NCBI RefSeq assembly: GCF_016195855.1
Contig: NZ_JACPYU010000021.1
Location: forward strand, 17,781 to 81,780
Reading direction: 5' to 3'
DNA from: Aquabacterium sp.
GTDB lineage: Bacteria > Pseudomonadota > Gammaproteobacteria > Burkholderiales > Burkholderiaceae_C
Length of the DNA: 64,000 nucleotides
The position numbers and the translations under genes were made by a program. The notes beneath the pieces are model-generated. The model was not told the origin of the DNA. It made no database searches and was given only the letters and a program-made list of their open reading frames with translations. Every line of letters starts with the position of its first letter. Within the stretch, counting starts at the first letter, position 1. Below, piece after piece: positions 52,078 to 61,187 of this stretch.

Positions 52078-52536
52078 TTAATTCATGCGGTTGGCGTTGC
52101 GGACGATGCGGCCAATACGGGCCATCACCTCGGGCACGGGCTGCGATGGCGTCCCCGCGCCTTGCACCAGATCGAGCAACTGGAGGAATGTCTCCGGCTC
52201 GATGTGGCGGACCACAGCTGCCTGCACGCCGGCCTGGCACCCGCTGGCCTGCAGCTCGAATGTACCTGTTCGCCATGTCGGCGTCGTGACGGTGTGGCTG
52301 GCTGTCACCGCCTGACACAGGGATTGGTAGGTCTGGGGCGTGACCTGGACCACCACCACGCGCGCAAGCGCAGGGCCCGGCGGCGCCGTCGTGAACTCAA
52401 TGCGGGGCAGGGCGGCGTCTTCCGCCCCGACGTGCTGCAGCACCATCATGCCCACCGGGGGGGAGGCGTCGACAGGTCTCATGCTGCAGGCCGCGAATGC
52501 ACAAACCGCAAATGCGCCATGCCAGTACAGTCTCAT
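52078..52536 (-). CDS. Small secreted protein of unknown function
   Basis: A 152-residue protein with a signal-like N-terminus (MRLYWHGAFAVCAFAAC), possibly a weak lipobox with the cysteine at about residue 17. The rest has two cysteines and no recognised motif. It follows the PEP-CTERM gene by 18 bases. ATG 52542 is an alternative start. Confidence 0.55.
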   Translation of the reverse strand: MRLYWHGAFAVCAFAACSMRPVDASPPVGMMVLQHVGAEDAALPRIEFTTAPPGPALARVVVVQVTPQTYQSLCQAVTASHTVTTPTWRTGTFELQASGCQAGVQAAVVRHIEPETFLQLLDLVQGAGTPSQPVPEVMARIGRIVRNANRMN

Positions 52537-52554
52537 GCGCATCGCGGCCGTGCC

Positions 52555-53802
52555 TCAGCGGCGCGCACGTCGCGTTTGACGCGGGCGCAGGCGCACGGCC
52601 AACACGAGCAGGCCGGCAGAGAACAAGGCCCAGGCCTCAGCTTCCGGCACCGAGGTCACGAAGCCACCCGAGGTCGGGTTGGCCAGTCCCACGATCGTCA
52701 GCTTGTAGTCGGGGCTGGGTTCAAACGGGTCTGCCCCGATGAGCGCGGCACCGCTTTGCGTGCCGGCCGACGATGGCGTCAGGCCAGTCGACAGCTTGGC
52801 CATCACGTCGACCGACGCCGTGGCGCCTTCCAGCACATTGAAGGTGTAGCCCCAACTGCCGATCGAGACCTGATCGGCGCTGGCGACGGGGTCGTTGGTG
52901 TTGGGGGTGTTGAGCAGCGAGAACACCGACGAGAGCGCGAAGTCCTTCTCGGGCACGTTGTCGAAGTGCAGCTTGGCGTTGAAGGTGACGGCGTCTGCAC
53001 CGCTGTTGCTGGTGATGGTGCCGTTGTGGAAGGTGAGCGTGCCGAGCTTGAACACCGTGTTGGGTGAGGTGTCAAAGGTTGAGGCTGCAAAGCTCAATGA
53101 ACTCGGGTTGCCAGATCCCCACGAGAACGACGAGGTGCCGACGCCACTGACCACCGCCGTGCCCGGCGCCGGGTTGGTGAAGGTGCCGGTCGTGTTGCCC
53201 ACCATGGCCTTCTTCATCGTCCAGCCCCATGATGTGCCGTTGTAGACGGTCAGCTTGTTGGCGGCGTCAGCCACAACGGGGTACAGGTTGGCACTCCAGG
53301 TGATGGGGTTGGTCGATGTCAGCAAGGCAGGGTCGCGCTTGGAGAAGTCGTAGAAATTGAGCTGGCCGGCGGGCAAGCCGGGCGTCGTGTTGGCGGCCGT
53401 CAGCGAGTAGAAGGGCTTGGCGGTGTTGGCCGCGTTATCGAGATAGGGCGAGGTGTTGCCGCCCAGGGGCACATTGGTGTTGAGCACCTGCACCCATTCG
53501 ATGTAGCTGCCGGCGGGAGCCGCTGCGCCCAGATTGAACAAGGCATTGATCTGGCCACCACCCGTCGCCCCGCTGAAGCCCGCGTTGTAGGAGGTGACGG
53601 ACATCGTCCCGCCCGATCCCGTCGCGCTGGTCCAGCCTGATGGCAGCAGTGCGGTATTGAGCGTGCCCGCGCCGATGCTGGCCTGCGGTGTCAGCCGGAC
53701 CACGGCGTCACCGGTGGGCGACAAGGCATAGTCCGCAGCCCAGGTGGCGTTAGAGGCAAGGGCCAGTGCGGCCAGAACAACCAGTCTGCATGTGGATTGC
53801 AT
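52555..53802 (-). CDS. PEP-CTERM-type surface protein (variant signal)
   Basis: A 415-residue exported protein. Signal peptide MQSTCRLVVLAALALASNA to about TWA/AD. The body is rich in Asn/Thr/Ser/Gly. A segment (HFDNVPEKDFALSSVFSLLN, ADQVSIGSWGYTFNVL) resembles choice-of-anchor domains that often precede sorting signals. The C-terminus VPEAEAWALFSAGLLVLAV followed by Arg-rich residues fits the PEP-CTERM pattern with PEA instead of PEP. First gene of the small minus-strand operon with the secreted protein and SapC. Confidence 0.78.
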   Translation of the reverse strand: MQSTCRLVVLAALALASNATWAADYALSPTGDAVVRLTPQASIGAGTLNTALLPSGWTSATGSGGTMSVTSYNAGFSGATGGGQINALFNLGAAAPAGSYIEWVQVLNTNVPLGGNTSPYLDNAANTAKPFYSLTAANTTPGLPAGQLNFYDFSKRDPALLTSTNPITWSANLYPVVADAANKLTVYNGTSWGWTMKKAMVGNTTGTFTNPAPGTAVVSGVGTSSFSWGSGNPSSLSFAASTFDTSPNTVFKLGTLTFHNGTITSNSGADAVTFNAKLHFDNVPEKDFALSSVFSLLNTPNTNDPVASADQVSIGSWGYTFNVLEGATASVDVMAKLSTGLTPSSAGTQSGAALIGADPFEPSPDYKLTIVGLANPTSGGFVTSVPEAEAWALFSAGLLVLAVRLRPRQTRRARR

Positions 53803-53901
53803 GATCTCTCCTGACGTGTGTTGATTGGGGCACGGGGAGGCGACTCATGTCGAGTTTCATACCGTGCAAAATCAATCTAGCATGCAGGCCAAGGGTCAAC
53901 C

Positions 53902-53916
53902 TATCCCTAGGATAAT
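53902..53916 (+). promoter_or_regulatory. Possible -10 element of ubiA with short dyad
   Basis: TATCC-CTA-GGATA (53902-53914) is a short perfect dyad, and GATAAT at 53911-53916 could be the -10 box of ubiA, just 7-12 bases before its GTG start. That would give a very short leader. No good -35 is seen. Confidence 0.3.
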
Positions 53917-53922
53917 GCGCGC

Positions 53923-54828
53923 GTGAACACCCTGACCTTGCGCGACCGCTGGTCGCTGTACCTCGATCTCATCCGCTGGAATCGCCCGCAGGGCTGGCTG
54001 CTGCTGCTGTGGCCCACCTATGTGGCCTTGTGGCTGGCGGCAGGTGGCTTTCCGGGCTGGCATCTGCTGCTGGTTTTCACGCTGGGCACGATCCTGATGC
54101 GCAGCGCGGGCTGTGCCGTCAACGACGTGGCCGACAAGGACTTTGACCTGCACGTGCAGCGCACGGCACAACGCCCCGTTACCAGCGGGCGCATCTCGGT
54201 GAAGGAGGCGCTGGGCGTGGGCGCGGTGTTGTCGCTGCTGGCCTTCGCGCTGGTGCTCACCACCAATACCCTGACGATTGCCCTGTCCTTTGGTGCGCTG
54301 GCCGTCACCATCATCTATCCCTACACCAAGCGCTTTTTCTCGATGCCGCAAGCGGTACTGGGTGTGGCTTTCAGCTTCGGCATCCCGATGGCGTACGCGG
54401 CCATCCAGCAGCAGGTGCCCGCGGTGGTGTGGTGGCTGGTGGTGGGTAACCTGGCCTGGGTGCTGGCTTACGACACCGAATACGCCATGGTCGACCGCAA
54501 CGATGACCTCAAGATCGGCATCCGCACTTCGGCCATCACGCTGGGGCGCTTCGATGTGATCGGGGTGATGGGCTTTTATGCCTTGTGCCTGGTGTGCTGG
54601 TACCACGTGGGGCAACTCAGTGGGCGTGGCGTTTTCTATGAGCTGTCATTGGCGGTGGCTGCAGGGCAGGCGCTGTGGCATGGCTGGTTGATCAAAAGCC
54701 GAGTGCGTGAGGACTGCTTCAAGGCTTTCCGGCTCAACCATTGGTTGGGGCTGACGGTGTGGCTGGGCGTGGTGGCGGATACGGCTTGGCCGCATCCGTT
54801 CACGGCTGTGTCGGCGGTTGGAGGCTGA
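53923..54828 (+). CDS. ubiA: 4-hydroxybenzoate octaprenyltransferase
   Basis: A 301-residue UbiA-type membrane enzyme that attaches the polyprenyl chain to 4-hydroxybenzoate in ubiquinone synthesis. Motif 1 is [20 protein letters not shown]; motif 2 is [20 protein letters not shown]. Eight to nine membrane helices are visible. Start codon is GTG 53923. Confidence 0.95.
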   Translation: MNTLTLRDRWSLYLDLIRWNRPQGWLLLLWPTYVALWLAAGGFPGWHLLLVFTLGTILMRSAGCAVNDVADKDFDLHVQRTAQRPVTSGRISVKEALGVGAVLSLLAFALVLTTNTLTIALSFGALAVTIIYPYTKRFFSMPQAVLGVAFSFGIPMAYAAIQQQVPAVVWWLVVGNLAWVLAYDTEYAMVDRNDDLKIGIRTSAITLGRFDVIGVMGFYALCLVCWYHVGQLSGRGVFYELSLAVAAGQALWHGWLIKSRVREDCFKAFRLNHWLGLTVWLGVVADTAWPHPFTAVSAVGG

Positions 54829-55243
54829 AGCTTTTTAGGGGCGCCGCAGGGTGCGGATGAGTCGGTGGGCGCCGGGCTCATACGTTGGCGGTCCCGCTGC
54901 GCAGGACTGCTCTGCGGTGCGCGCGGCGAGCTTGCGCTGGGAAACTCCCGCCGCGAACTGCGTTCGCTCTGGTCAAACAGTCCCAGCGAGTCAGATGATG
55001 GAGAAGTGCTGCGCACGCCAAGCTCGCCGCTGTGCTCCTCGACGCCACCGAAATCGCCCAGCACCCACCGACTCATCCTGTTTCACCCTGCTCTCCGCAT
55101 GCCGCAACCCTCTTTCTTGGCATGCCACCAGCGGGGCGATAAAGGGTGGAGCCGGCTACCGGCTCCGCCCGCGCCCCGCGCTGCCCCGACAAAACGGTTG
55201 ACTCGCTGCACGCAACAAGCGAATCAAAGGCGATCGGCGCATT
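54829..55243. other. 415-base intergenic region, mainly a palindromic repeat
   Basis: No protein gene is supported. It is occupied by a 224-base element with terminal inverted repeats (54855-55078) listed separately. The remaining bases up to proC hold short GC-rich stems (GAGCCGG/CCGGCTC at about 55150-55167) and nothing else that can be recognised. Confidence 0.6.
54855..55078 (+). repeat. Palindromic repeat element R1 with 15-base terminal inverted repeats
   Basis: The ends GGATGAGTCGGTGGG (54855-54869) and CCCACCGACTCATCC (55064-55078) are perfect inverted repeats. Inside, a further dyad pairs GCGGCGAGCTTG with CAAGCTCGCCGC-like sequence, around a core containing CTGGTCAAACAGTCCC and GAGTCAGATGATG. 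It is a relative of R2 (63349-63571): both start with GGxTGAG, share GCAGGACTGC(T/C)CTGCG, a TCAAACA block and a TCAG(A/T)TGA block at the same spacing, and are 224 and 223 bases long. It may be a MITE-like or other dispersed non-autonomous element. Confidence 0.75.
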
Positions 55244-56074
55244 TCAGCGCCCGAACTCATCCCCCAGTTCACCCGCCCGCTTTTGCGCCGCACGCATGGC
55301 CGCAATGAAAGCCGCCTTGACGCCCGCCTCTTCCATGCTGGTTAACGCGGCATACGTCGTGCCGCCCTTGGACGTCACGCGCTCACGCAACACCGAAGGC
55401 GCATCCGTGGATTGCGCGGCCAGTGTGGTGGCGCCACCAAAGGTGGCCAGCGCCAGTTGGCGGCCCTGCTCGGCGCTCAGGCCCATGTCCTGCGCGGCCT
55501 GCATCATGGCCTCCACGAAATAGAACACATAGGCCGGCCCCGAGCCCGACAAGGCCGTGACCGCATCCAGATCAGCTTCCTGCTGAACCCACATGGCCTG
55601 CCCCGTGGGCTCCACCATGTGCTGAACCGCCTCGCGTTCCGCAGCGTTGACCTCGGCGCGGGCAAACAGGCCTGTCATGCCCTGGCCGACCAAGGCCGGC
55701 GTATTGGGCATGGCGCGCACGATGCGGGCGGTGCCCAGCATGCGGGCCATGTCCTCGGTGCGCAGGCCGGCCATCACGCTGTAGTGCAGGGCGTGGCCGG
55801 TCAGCTTGGCATAGGTATGGGCGGCGTCCTTGAACTGCTGCGGCTTGACAGCCCACACCACCGTGCGCGCCTGGGTCAGCGCGGGACTAGGGCCTTCTGC
55901 CGTCTGTACGCCCAAGGTCTGGGTCAGGCGCGTGCGTTGCTCGGCCATCGGGTCAATGACCAGGATGGAGGCCGGGGCGCGGCCCTGGCGCAGCAGGCCG
56001 CCGATGATGGCCGTGGCCATGTTGCCGCCGCCGATGAAAGCGATGTCGATGGGGGTGGTCGTGGGGGTGCTCAT
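55244..56074 (-). CDS. proC: Pyrroline-5-carboxylate reductase
   Basis: A 276-residue enzyme for the last step of proline synthesis. The NAD(P)-binding loop is FIGGGNMATAIIGGLL; later motifs are MPNTPALVGQGMTGL, ALSGSGPAYVFYFVEAM and VTSKGGTTYAALTSMEEAGV. It lies nine bases after the histidine kinase gene. Confidence 0.96.
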   Translation of the reverse strand: MSTPTTTPIDIAFIGGGNMATAIIGGLLRQGRAPASILVIDPMAEQRTRLTQTLGVQTAEGPSPALTQARTVVWAVKPQQFKDAAHTYAKLTGHALHYSVMAGLRTEDMARMLGTARIVRAMPNTPALVGQGMTGLFARAEVNAAEREAVQHMVEPTGQAMWVQQEADLDAVTALSGSGPAYVFYFVEAMMQAAQDMGLSAEQGRQLALATFGGATTLAAQSTDAPSVLRERVTSKGGTTYAALTSMEEAGVKAAFIAAMRAAQKRAGELGDEFGR

Positions 56075-56083
56075 AACCCGCCA

Positions 56084-57940
56084 TCATGCCGCATCTGCGG
56101 TGGCCTCTTTCAGCAGGCGCAGCAGGCGGTCGGCCTGGATGGGCTTGTGCAGCAGGTGCACGCGCGCAGCCTGGGCATCGGTCGCCAGCCCGGGCGTGGC
56201 CTCGCCGGTCAGCAAAAACGCCGGCAGCTCGTCGCCAAACTCATAACGCAGCTGCTTGATGACATCCAGGCCATTGACCGACAGGCCCAGGCGGTGATCG
56301 CTGATCAGGGCCACCGGCATGTCGCCCTCGGGCATCACGCCGCTTTCCTGCAGGTGGATGACGGCGTCCAGGGCGCCATCGGGTGTGCTGGCTGCGGCCA
56401 CTTGCCAGCCTTGTTGCCGCAGCACCAGCGAGGTGCCGTCCAGCACTTCGGGTTCATCATCGATCAGCACGATCACGCCGCCCGTCTTGCCGCGTTTTTC
56501 TGGCGCTGCCTCGGGTTTGCCGGCGGCCGGCCGTGCAGGCGCTTCGGCATGGCGCGTCACCAGTCCCTCCGAGCCTGCAGGGATCAGGCGCGGCAGGCGC
56601 ACCGAAAAGCACGAACCCCGCCCCGGTCTGGACAGCAGGGTAACCGGCGTGGGCCCCAGCATGCTCAGGCGCCGCACCACGGCCAGGCCCAGGCCTAAGC
56701 CTTCGCTGCTGCGCCGCCCCTGGTTATAGGCCTGGAAGTAGTCCTCGAAGATGCGGTGGCGGTGCTGGCGTTGCACGCCCACCCCCGTGTCCCATACCTG
56801 GCACATGATCGACGGGCCGCGCGCACGCGCCCTCAGGCGCACCTCGCCGGTCTCCGTGTAGCGCACCGCGTTGTTGAGCAGGTTGCGCAGGATGCGCTCC
56901 AGCACATGCGGGTCGGCCTGCACCCAGTCATCGGTTGCGTCCATGCGCCAGCGCAGGCCCTTGTTTTCGCACAGCACCGAGAACTCGTTGTCCAGCCTTG
57001 ACCACAGTGCGGCCAGCGGCAGGGCCTGGGCGCGGTAGTCGATGCGTTGCGCGTCGATGCGGGCCACGTCGAACATCTTCTCGAACATGGTGCTCAGCGA
57101 GCCCAGGGCCGTGTGGATCTTGGCCAGCAGGGGGGCGCCTTCTTGCAGGTCCACATGGGGCTTGAGCGCGCTGCTCAGCAGCATCATCACGTGCAGGGGC
57201 TGGCGCAGGTCGTGGCTGGCTGACGCAAAGAACTCGCCTTTCTGGCGGTCGGCGGTCTCGGCGCGGGCCTTGGCCTGGGTGACCTTGTTGATCTCGTCGC
57301 GCAGCTGCAGCACCAGGTCGGCGTTTTCATGACGCAGCAAGGCGCCCTCGCGCAGGCGGCGGCTGATGCCCATCGACACGATCATGCAGGTGATCAGCGA
57401 CACGGTCATCACCACGGCCAGGTAGTTGGAGCTGGGCTCCTGGTCCACCAGCAGGCGGCCCGCAGCCATGATCAACAGTGGCCCGCTGCCCAGAAAGGCC
57501 ACGGCCCAGTCGTGCACGACCACCAGCATGATGGTGTAGCCATACACGATGATGGCCGCCACGAAGGTGAGCTTCCAGCCCGCGTTGGCCACGCCCAGCA
57601 GCGCAATGGCCATCAGGCCCCACAACAGGCTTTGCGCGCCGTGCCACCACAGCAGGCTCAGTCGCCAGCGCTCATAGCCGGAGGCCGGGATGCCGAAGCG
57701 GCGAAAGTGCCGCGCCATCATCACGGCGGTGCCCCAGACGGAGATCAGCCCGGTGGCGGGCAACATCCAGTGCCAGCGCGGCACAGGCCAGTCGTGGATC
57801 ATCCAGCCCAGCACGATCAGGCCGATGAACTGGCCGATCAGGCCACCAGGGGACGTGCGCCAGCTGTCCTGCAGCATCTGCAGGTCGATGCGGGCCTCGA
57901 TCGGAGACAGGCCCCGAAGCGAGCGCCGCAGGATGCTCAC
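56084..57940 (-). CDS. Hybrid sensor histidine kinase/response regulator
   Basis: A 618-residue inner-membrane sensor. The first 200 residues contain about six membrane helices without a clear periplasmic domain. The HisKA H-box is ASASHDLRQPLHVMMLLSS, and the ATP-binding domain has ERILRNLLNNAVRYTE, CQVWDTGVGV and SSEGLGLGLAVVRRL. The C-terminal receiver domain (about 490-610) has VIVLIDDEPEVLDG and the phosphoacceptor in VALISDHRLG. It overlaps the response regulator gene by four bases. The signal is unknown. Confidence 0.94.
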   Translation of the reverse strand: MSILRRSLRGLSPIEARIDLQMLQDSWRTSPGGLIGQFIGLIVLGWMIHDWPVPRWHWMLPATGLISVWGTAVMMARHFRRFGIPASGYERWRLSLLWWHGAQSLLWGLMAIALLGVANAGWKLTFVAAIIVYGYTIMLVVVHDWAVAFLGSGPLLIMAAGRLLVDQEPSSNYLAVVMTVSLITCMIVSMGISRRLREGALLRHENADLVLQLRDEINKVTQAKARAETADRQKGEFFASASHDLRQPLHVMMLLSSALKPHVDLQEGAPLLAKIHTALGSLSTMFEKMFDVARIDAQRIDYRAQALPLAALWSRLDNEFSVLCENKGLRWRMDATDDWVQADPHVLERILRNLLNNAVRYTETGEVRLRARARGPSIMCQVWDTGVGVQRQHRHRIFEDYFQAYNQGRRSSEGLGLGLAVVRRLSMLGPTPVTLLSRPGRGSCFSVRLPRLIPAGSEGLVTRHAEAPARPAAGKPEAAPEKRGKTGGVIVLIDDEPEVLDGTSLVLRQQGWQVAAASTPDGALDAVIHLQESGVMPEGDMPVALISDHRLGLSVNGLDVIKQLRYEFGDELPAFLLTGEATPGLATDAQAARVHLLHKPIQADRLLRLLKEATADAA

Positions 57941-58677
57941 GCAGCGTTTTCCCGCGCCGGTTCGTTCAGAGCTTGAGGCTGGGTGAGCGGCGCGTCATCG
58001 TCGTCCGACGAAGGCAGGGCGGACGGGCTGCGCGAGCACAGCAGCACCAGCTGTGTGCGGCTGTGCACACCGTAGGCGCGGAAGATCGCGCTGACGTGCA
58101 GCTTGACGGTCTCGGCGCTGATGCCCAGGGCCGTGGCGATCGCGTGGTTGGTGCAGCCCTTGAGGATCCACTGCAGCACGTCCTTCTGGCGCGGCGTCAG
58201 GCGGATCACGCGGGGCGGGGTGTCGTCGGCCGGCGCAGGCCATTCCACGTCGCTGGGCGACAGCAACTCCGAGGGGAAGTGCAGGCGGCCTTCAACCAGC
58301 GCCCGCAGCGCGTTCATGAAGCCGTCGATCTCGGCCAGCTTGGGGATGAAGCACGAGGCGCCGTGGTGGATGCATTCCAGGGCGATCTGCACGTCGCTTT
58401 GCCCGGTGATGATGCCGATGCGCTGGGTTGGTGCGGCGGCCCGCACGGCCTGCAGCGTGGCCATGCCACGGCTGTCGGGCAGGCCCAGGTCCAGCAGGAC
58501 CACGTCGATCGGGTCGTCGATGCCGGCATCAACCAGCTTGCTCAAGGCGCCTTGCAGCGTGTTGGCATGCGAGAAACGCGCAGACGGGTCCAGGCTGCGA
58601 ATGGCCTGCATCATGCCTTCGCGGATCAGGCTGTGGTCATCAACCAACAAATAGTGGGGGGCTCGCGGATCGTCCAT
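57937..58677 (-). CDS. LuxR/NarL-type response regulator
   Basis: A 246-residue regulator. Receiver domain: YLLVDDHSLIREGM, phosphoacceptor Asp in VVLLDLGLPDSRG, Lys in FIPKLAEIDG. DNA-binding domain: LTPRQKDVLQWILKGCTNHA and ALGISAETVKLHVSAIFRAY. The C-terminal tail is acidic and low-complexity. It is coupled to the kinase downstream. ATG 58677 is chosen because AAGGACC lies seven bases before it; ATG 58704 adds nine residues. Confidence 0.92.
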   Translation of the reverse strand: MDDPRAPHYLLVDDHSLIREGMMQAIRSLDPSARFSHANTLQGALSKLVDAGIDDPIDVVLLDLGLPDSRGMATLQAVRAAAPTQRIGIITGQSDVQIALECIHHGASCFIPKLAEIDGFMNALRALVEGRLHFPSELLSPSDVEWPAPADDTPPRVIRLTPRQKDVLQWILKGCTNHAIATALGISAETVKLHVSAIFRAYGVHSRTQLVLLCSRSPSALPSSDDDDAPLTQPQALNEPARENAA

Positions 58678-58716
58678 ACCAAGGTCCTTATGAGACGAGC
58701 TCATCTTAATTTGGCA

Positions 58717-59403
58717 TTAACGGTTCCCAAATAGGGCCGTACCCACCCTCAACATGGAGGATCCCTCTTCCACGGCGGCCTCCAGATCAGCGCTCATCCC
58801 CATTGACAAGGTGTCCAGGGGCAAACCCTTGAATTTGAGGTCATCAAACACGACACGCACCGCGTGCAGTTGCGCTTTTTGCAACGCCGGGTCGTCGGTC
58901 GGTGCGGGCAGGGCCATGACGCCGCGCAGCGTCAGGCGGGGCAGGGCGCTCACGGCCTGGGCCAGCGCCAGGGCTTCCTCGGGCGCCACGCCGCTCTTGC
59001 TGGCCTCGCCGCTGGTGTTGACCTGGATGCACACCTGCAGCGGCGACAGATGCGCCGGGCGCTGCTCGCTCAGGCGCTGTGCGATCTTGAGCCGGTCGAT
59101 GGTGTGCACCCAGTCGAAGCTCTCGGCCACCACACGCGTCTTGTTGCTTTGCAGCGGCCCGATCATGTGCCACTCGATCTGGGCGCGCAGGTCGGCCAGC
59201 TCGGCGATCTTGTCGACCGCCTCCTGCACGTAGTTTTCGCCGAATTTTCTTTGCCCGGCGTGAAAGGCTTCCCGCACTGTTTCAGCTGGAAACGTTTTGC
59301 TCACGGCCAGCAGGGTCACACTGTCAGGTCGGCGCCCAACGCGTGAACAAGCCTGGTTTATCCGCGCTGTCACGAGTTGTAGGTTGCTTGCGATCGTCGC
59401 CAT
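58717..59403 (-). CDS. YggS/PLPBP family PLP-binding protein
   Basis: A 228-residue pyridoxal-phosphate homeostasis protein. The PLP lysine is in LLAVSKTFPAETV, followed by KFGENYVQEAVDKI, WHMIGPLQSNKTR and LSMGMSADLEAAVEEGS. It has no enzyme activity in known members but keeps vitamin B6 and amino-acid balance. It is divergent from pilT (36-base gap). In many bacteria yggS is next to proC; here two regulator genes stand between them. Confidence 0.95.
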   Translation of the reverse strand: MATIASNLQLVTARINQACSRVGRRPDSVTLLAVSKTFPAETVREAFHAGQRKFGENYVQEAVDKIAELADLRAQIEWHMIGPLQSNKTRVVAESFDWVHTIDRLKIAQRLSEQRPAHLSPLQVCIQVNTSGEASKSGVAPEEALALAQAVSALPRLTLRGVMALPAPTDDPALQKAQLHAVRVVFDDLKFKGLPLDTLSMGMSADLEAAVEEGSSMLRVGTALFGNR

Positions 59404-59439
59404 AATGGTCTGTCACGATTTGTCAGGTTGTCATCATCC

Positions 59440-60483
59440 ATGGATATCACCCAACTGCTTTCGTTCTCGGTCAAAAACAAGGCATCTGACTTGCACTTGT
59501 CTGCGGGCTTGCCCCCGATGATCCGGGTGCACGGCGACGTGCGGCGCATCAACGTCGATGCGCTGGACCACAAGCAGGTCCACGACATGGTGTACGACAT
59601 CATGAACGACGCCCAGCGCAAGATGTACGAAGAGACGCTGGAGTGCGACTTCTCCTTCGAGATCCAGGGCCTGGCGCGTTTCCGGGTCAACGCCTTCAAC
59701 CAGAACCGTGGCGCTGGCGCGGTTTTCCGGACGATTCCCTCCAAGATCCTGACCCTGGAGCAGCTCAACGCGCCCAAGGTCTTCCAGGAGCTGGCCATGA
59801 AGCCGCGCGGCCTGGTGCTGGTGACCGGCCCGACGGGCTCGGGCAAGTCCACCACCCTGGCGGCCATGGTCAACCACCTCAACGAGTCCGAATACGGCCA
59901 CATCCTGACGGTGGAAGACCCGATCGAATTCGTGCACGAGTCCAAGAAGTGCCTGATCAACCAGCGCGAAGTCGGCCCGCACACCATGAGCTTTGCCAAC
60001 GCGCTGCGCTCGGCACTGCGTGAAGACCCGGACGCCATCCTCGTGGGCGAAATGCGCGACCTGGAAACCATCCGCCTGGCGCTGACAGCGGCAGAAACCG
60101 GCCACCTGGTCTTCGGCACCCTGCACACCTCGAGTGCCGCCAAGACCATTGACCGGGTGGTGGACGTCTTCCCCGCCGCTGAAAAGGACATGGTTCGCGC
60201 CATGTTGTCCGAATCGCTGCAGGCCGTGATCTCGCAGACCCTGTGCAAGACCAAGGACGGCTCGGGCCGTGTCGCCGCGCACGAGATCATGATCGGCACG
60301 CCGGCCATCCGCAACCTGATCCGCGAGAACAAGATCGCCCAGATGTACTCGTCGATCCAGACCGGCAACAGCCTGGGCATGCAGACGCTGGACCAGAACC
60401 TGACCGATCTGGTTCGCCGCAATGTGATCTCGCCCGCAGAAGCTCGCGCCAAGGCCAAGATCCCCGAAAACTTCCCAGGTTGA
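59440..60483 (+). CDS. pilT: Type IV pilus retraction ATPase PilT
   Basis: A 347-residue hexameric ATPase that depolymerises type IV pili for twitching. Walker A GPTGSGKSTT, Asp box ILTVEDPIEFVHE, Walker B DAILVGEMRDLET, His box GHLVFGTLHTSSA, and the PilT-specific AIRNLIRENK. ATG 59440 is used; an upstream TTG is less likely. The cyclic-nucleotide protein follows two bases later. Confidence 0.97.
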   Translation: MDITQLLSFSVKNKASDLHLSAGLPPMIRVHGDVRRINVDALDHKQVHDMVYDIMNDAQRKMYEETLECDFSFEIQGLARFRVNAFNQNRGAGAVFRTIPSKILTLEQLNAPKVFQELAMKPRGLVLVTGPTGSGKSTTLAAMVNHLNESEYGHILTVEDPIEFVHESKKCLINQREVGPHTMSFANALRSALREDPDAILVGEMRDLETIRLALTAAETGHLVFGTLHTSSAAKTIDRVVDVFPAAEKDMVRAMLSESLQAVISQTLCKTKDGSGRVAAHEIMIGTPAIRNLIRENKIAQMYSSIQTGNSLGMQTLDQNLTDLVRRNVISPAEARAKAKIPENFPG

Positions 60484-60485
60484 GC

Positions 60486-61139
60486 ATGAAGCGGTTGTTT
60501 GATCGTTTCTCGCTCAACACAGCTGGCCGGCAGGGTGACGCACCCGCCGAAGCCAAGGCAGACGACGAAGGTTATTTCGCCACCCAGTTCATGGAGCGGC
60601 CCGAGATCGGCAAGGCCAGCTCGGCCTGGACGGCGCGTGGCCTGGCCGTGGGCGCCCATGCGCTGGACCCGGAAGTGGGCCTGAGCCTGCTGCTCAAGGC
60701 CTGGGGCAAGGACGTCCTCATGGCCTCGCTGCAGTCCGAGGACCACCGCAAGCTGATCGACCACCTGGATTTCGTGACCGTGCCGCCCGGGCGCGAGCTC
60801 ATCGTGCAGGAAGAAAAGGGCGATTACGCGCTCATCGTGCTCGAAGGCCTGGTCGCTGTGGACCGCGTGCAGCCCACCGGGGCGCGTGCGCGCCTGGCCG
60901 AAGCCCGCGAGGGCGATGTGCTGGGCGAGATGTCTCTGCTGGACGCCGGTGCACGCTTTGCGTCCTGCCTCACCTTGAGCCGCTGTTCGCTGGCGGTGCT
61001 GTCCAACAGCGCGCTGGACGAACTCGCCATTGAAGAACCCCGTCTGGGCCTGGCCCTGATGACCTCGACGGCGCGACGCCTGTCCCTGCGCATGCGCCAG
61101 CTCAGCGCACGGCTGGGCGCCTTGCTCACCGCGGGCTGA
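60486..61139 (+). CDS. Cyclic-nucleotide-binding domain protein between pilT and pilU
   Basis: A 217-residue protein with a CNB/Crp-type domain (about 80-200, HLDFVTVPPGRELIVQEEKG, AREGDVLGEMSLLDAGARFA). The phosphate-binding cassette has the GEMSLLD pattern. There is no DNA-binding domain, so it is probably a sensor or adaptor, perhaps modulating the pilus motors in response to cAMP or c-di-GMP. Position between pilT and pilU suggests the role; biochemical function is unknown. Confidence 0.82.
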   Translation: MKRLFDRFSLNTAGRQGDAPAEAKADDEGYFATQFMERPEIGKASSAWTARGLAVGAHALDPEVGLSLLLKAWGKDVLMASLQSEDHRKLIDHLDFVTVPPGRELIVQEEKGDYALIVLEGLVAVDRVQPTGARARLAEAREGDVLGEMSLLDAGARFASCLTLSRCSLAVLSNSALDELAIEEPRLGLALMTSTARRLSLRMRQLSARLGALLTAG

Positions 61140-61187
61140 CGCCTCATCATTCAACCCACCGAACCCGAGATTTAGGCAGGACCCATC

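Noticed and set aside
59411..59433. Pho box before pilT
   Set aside because: The TGTCA copies are 10 and 8 bases apart, not 11, and flanks do not match.
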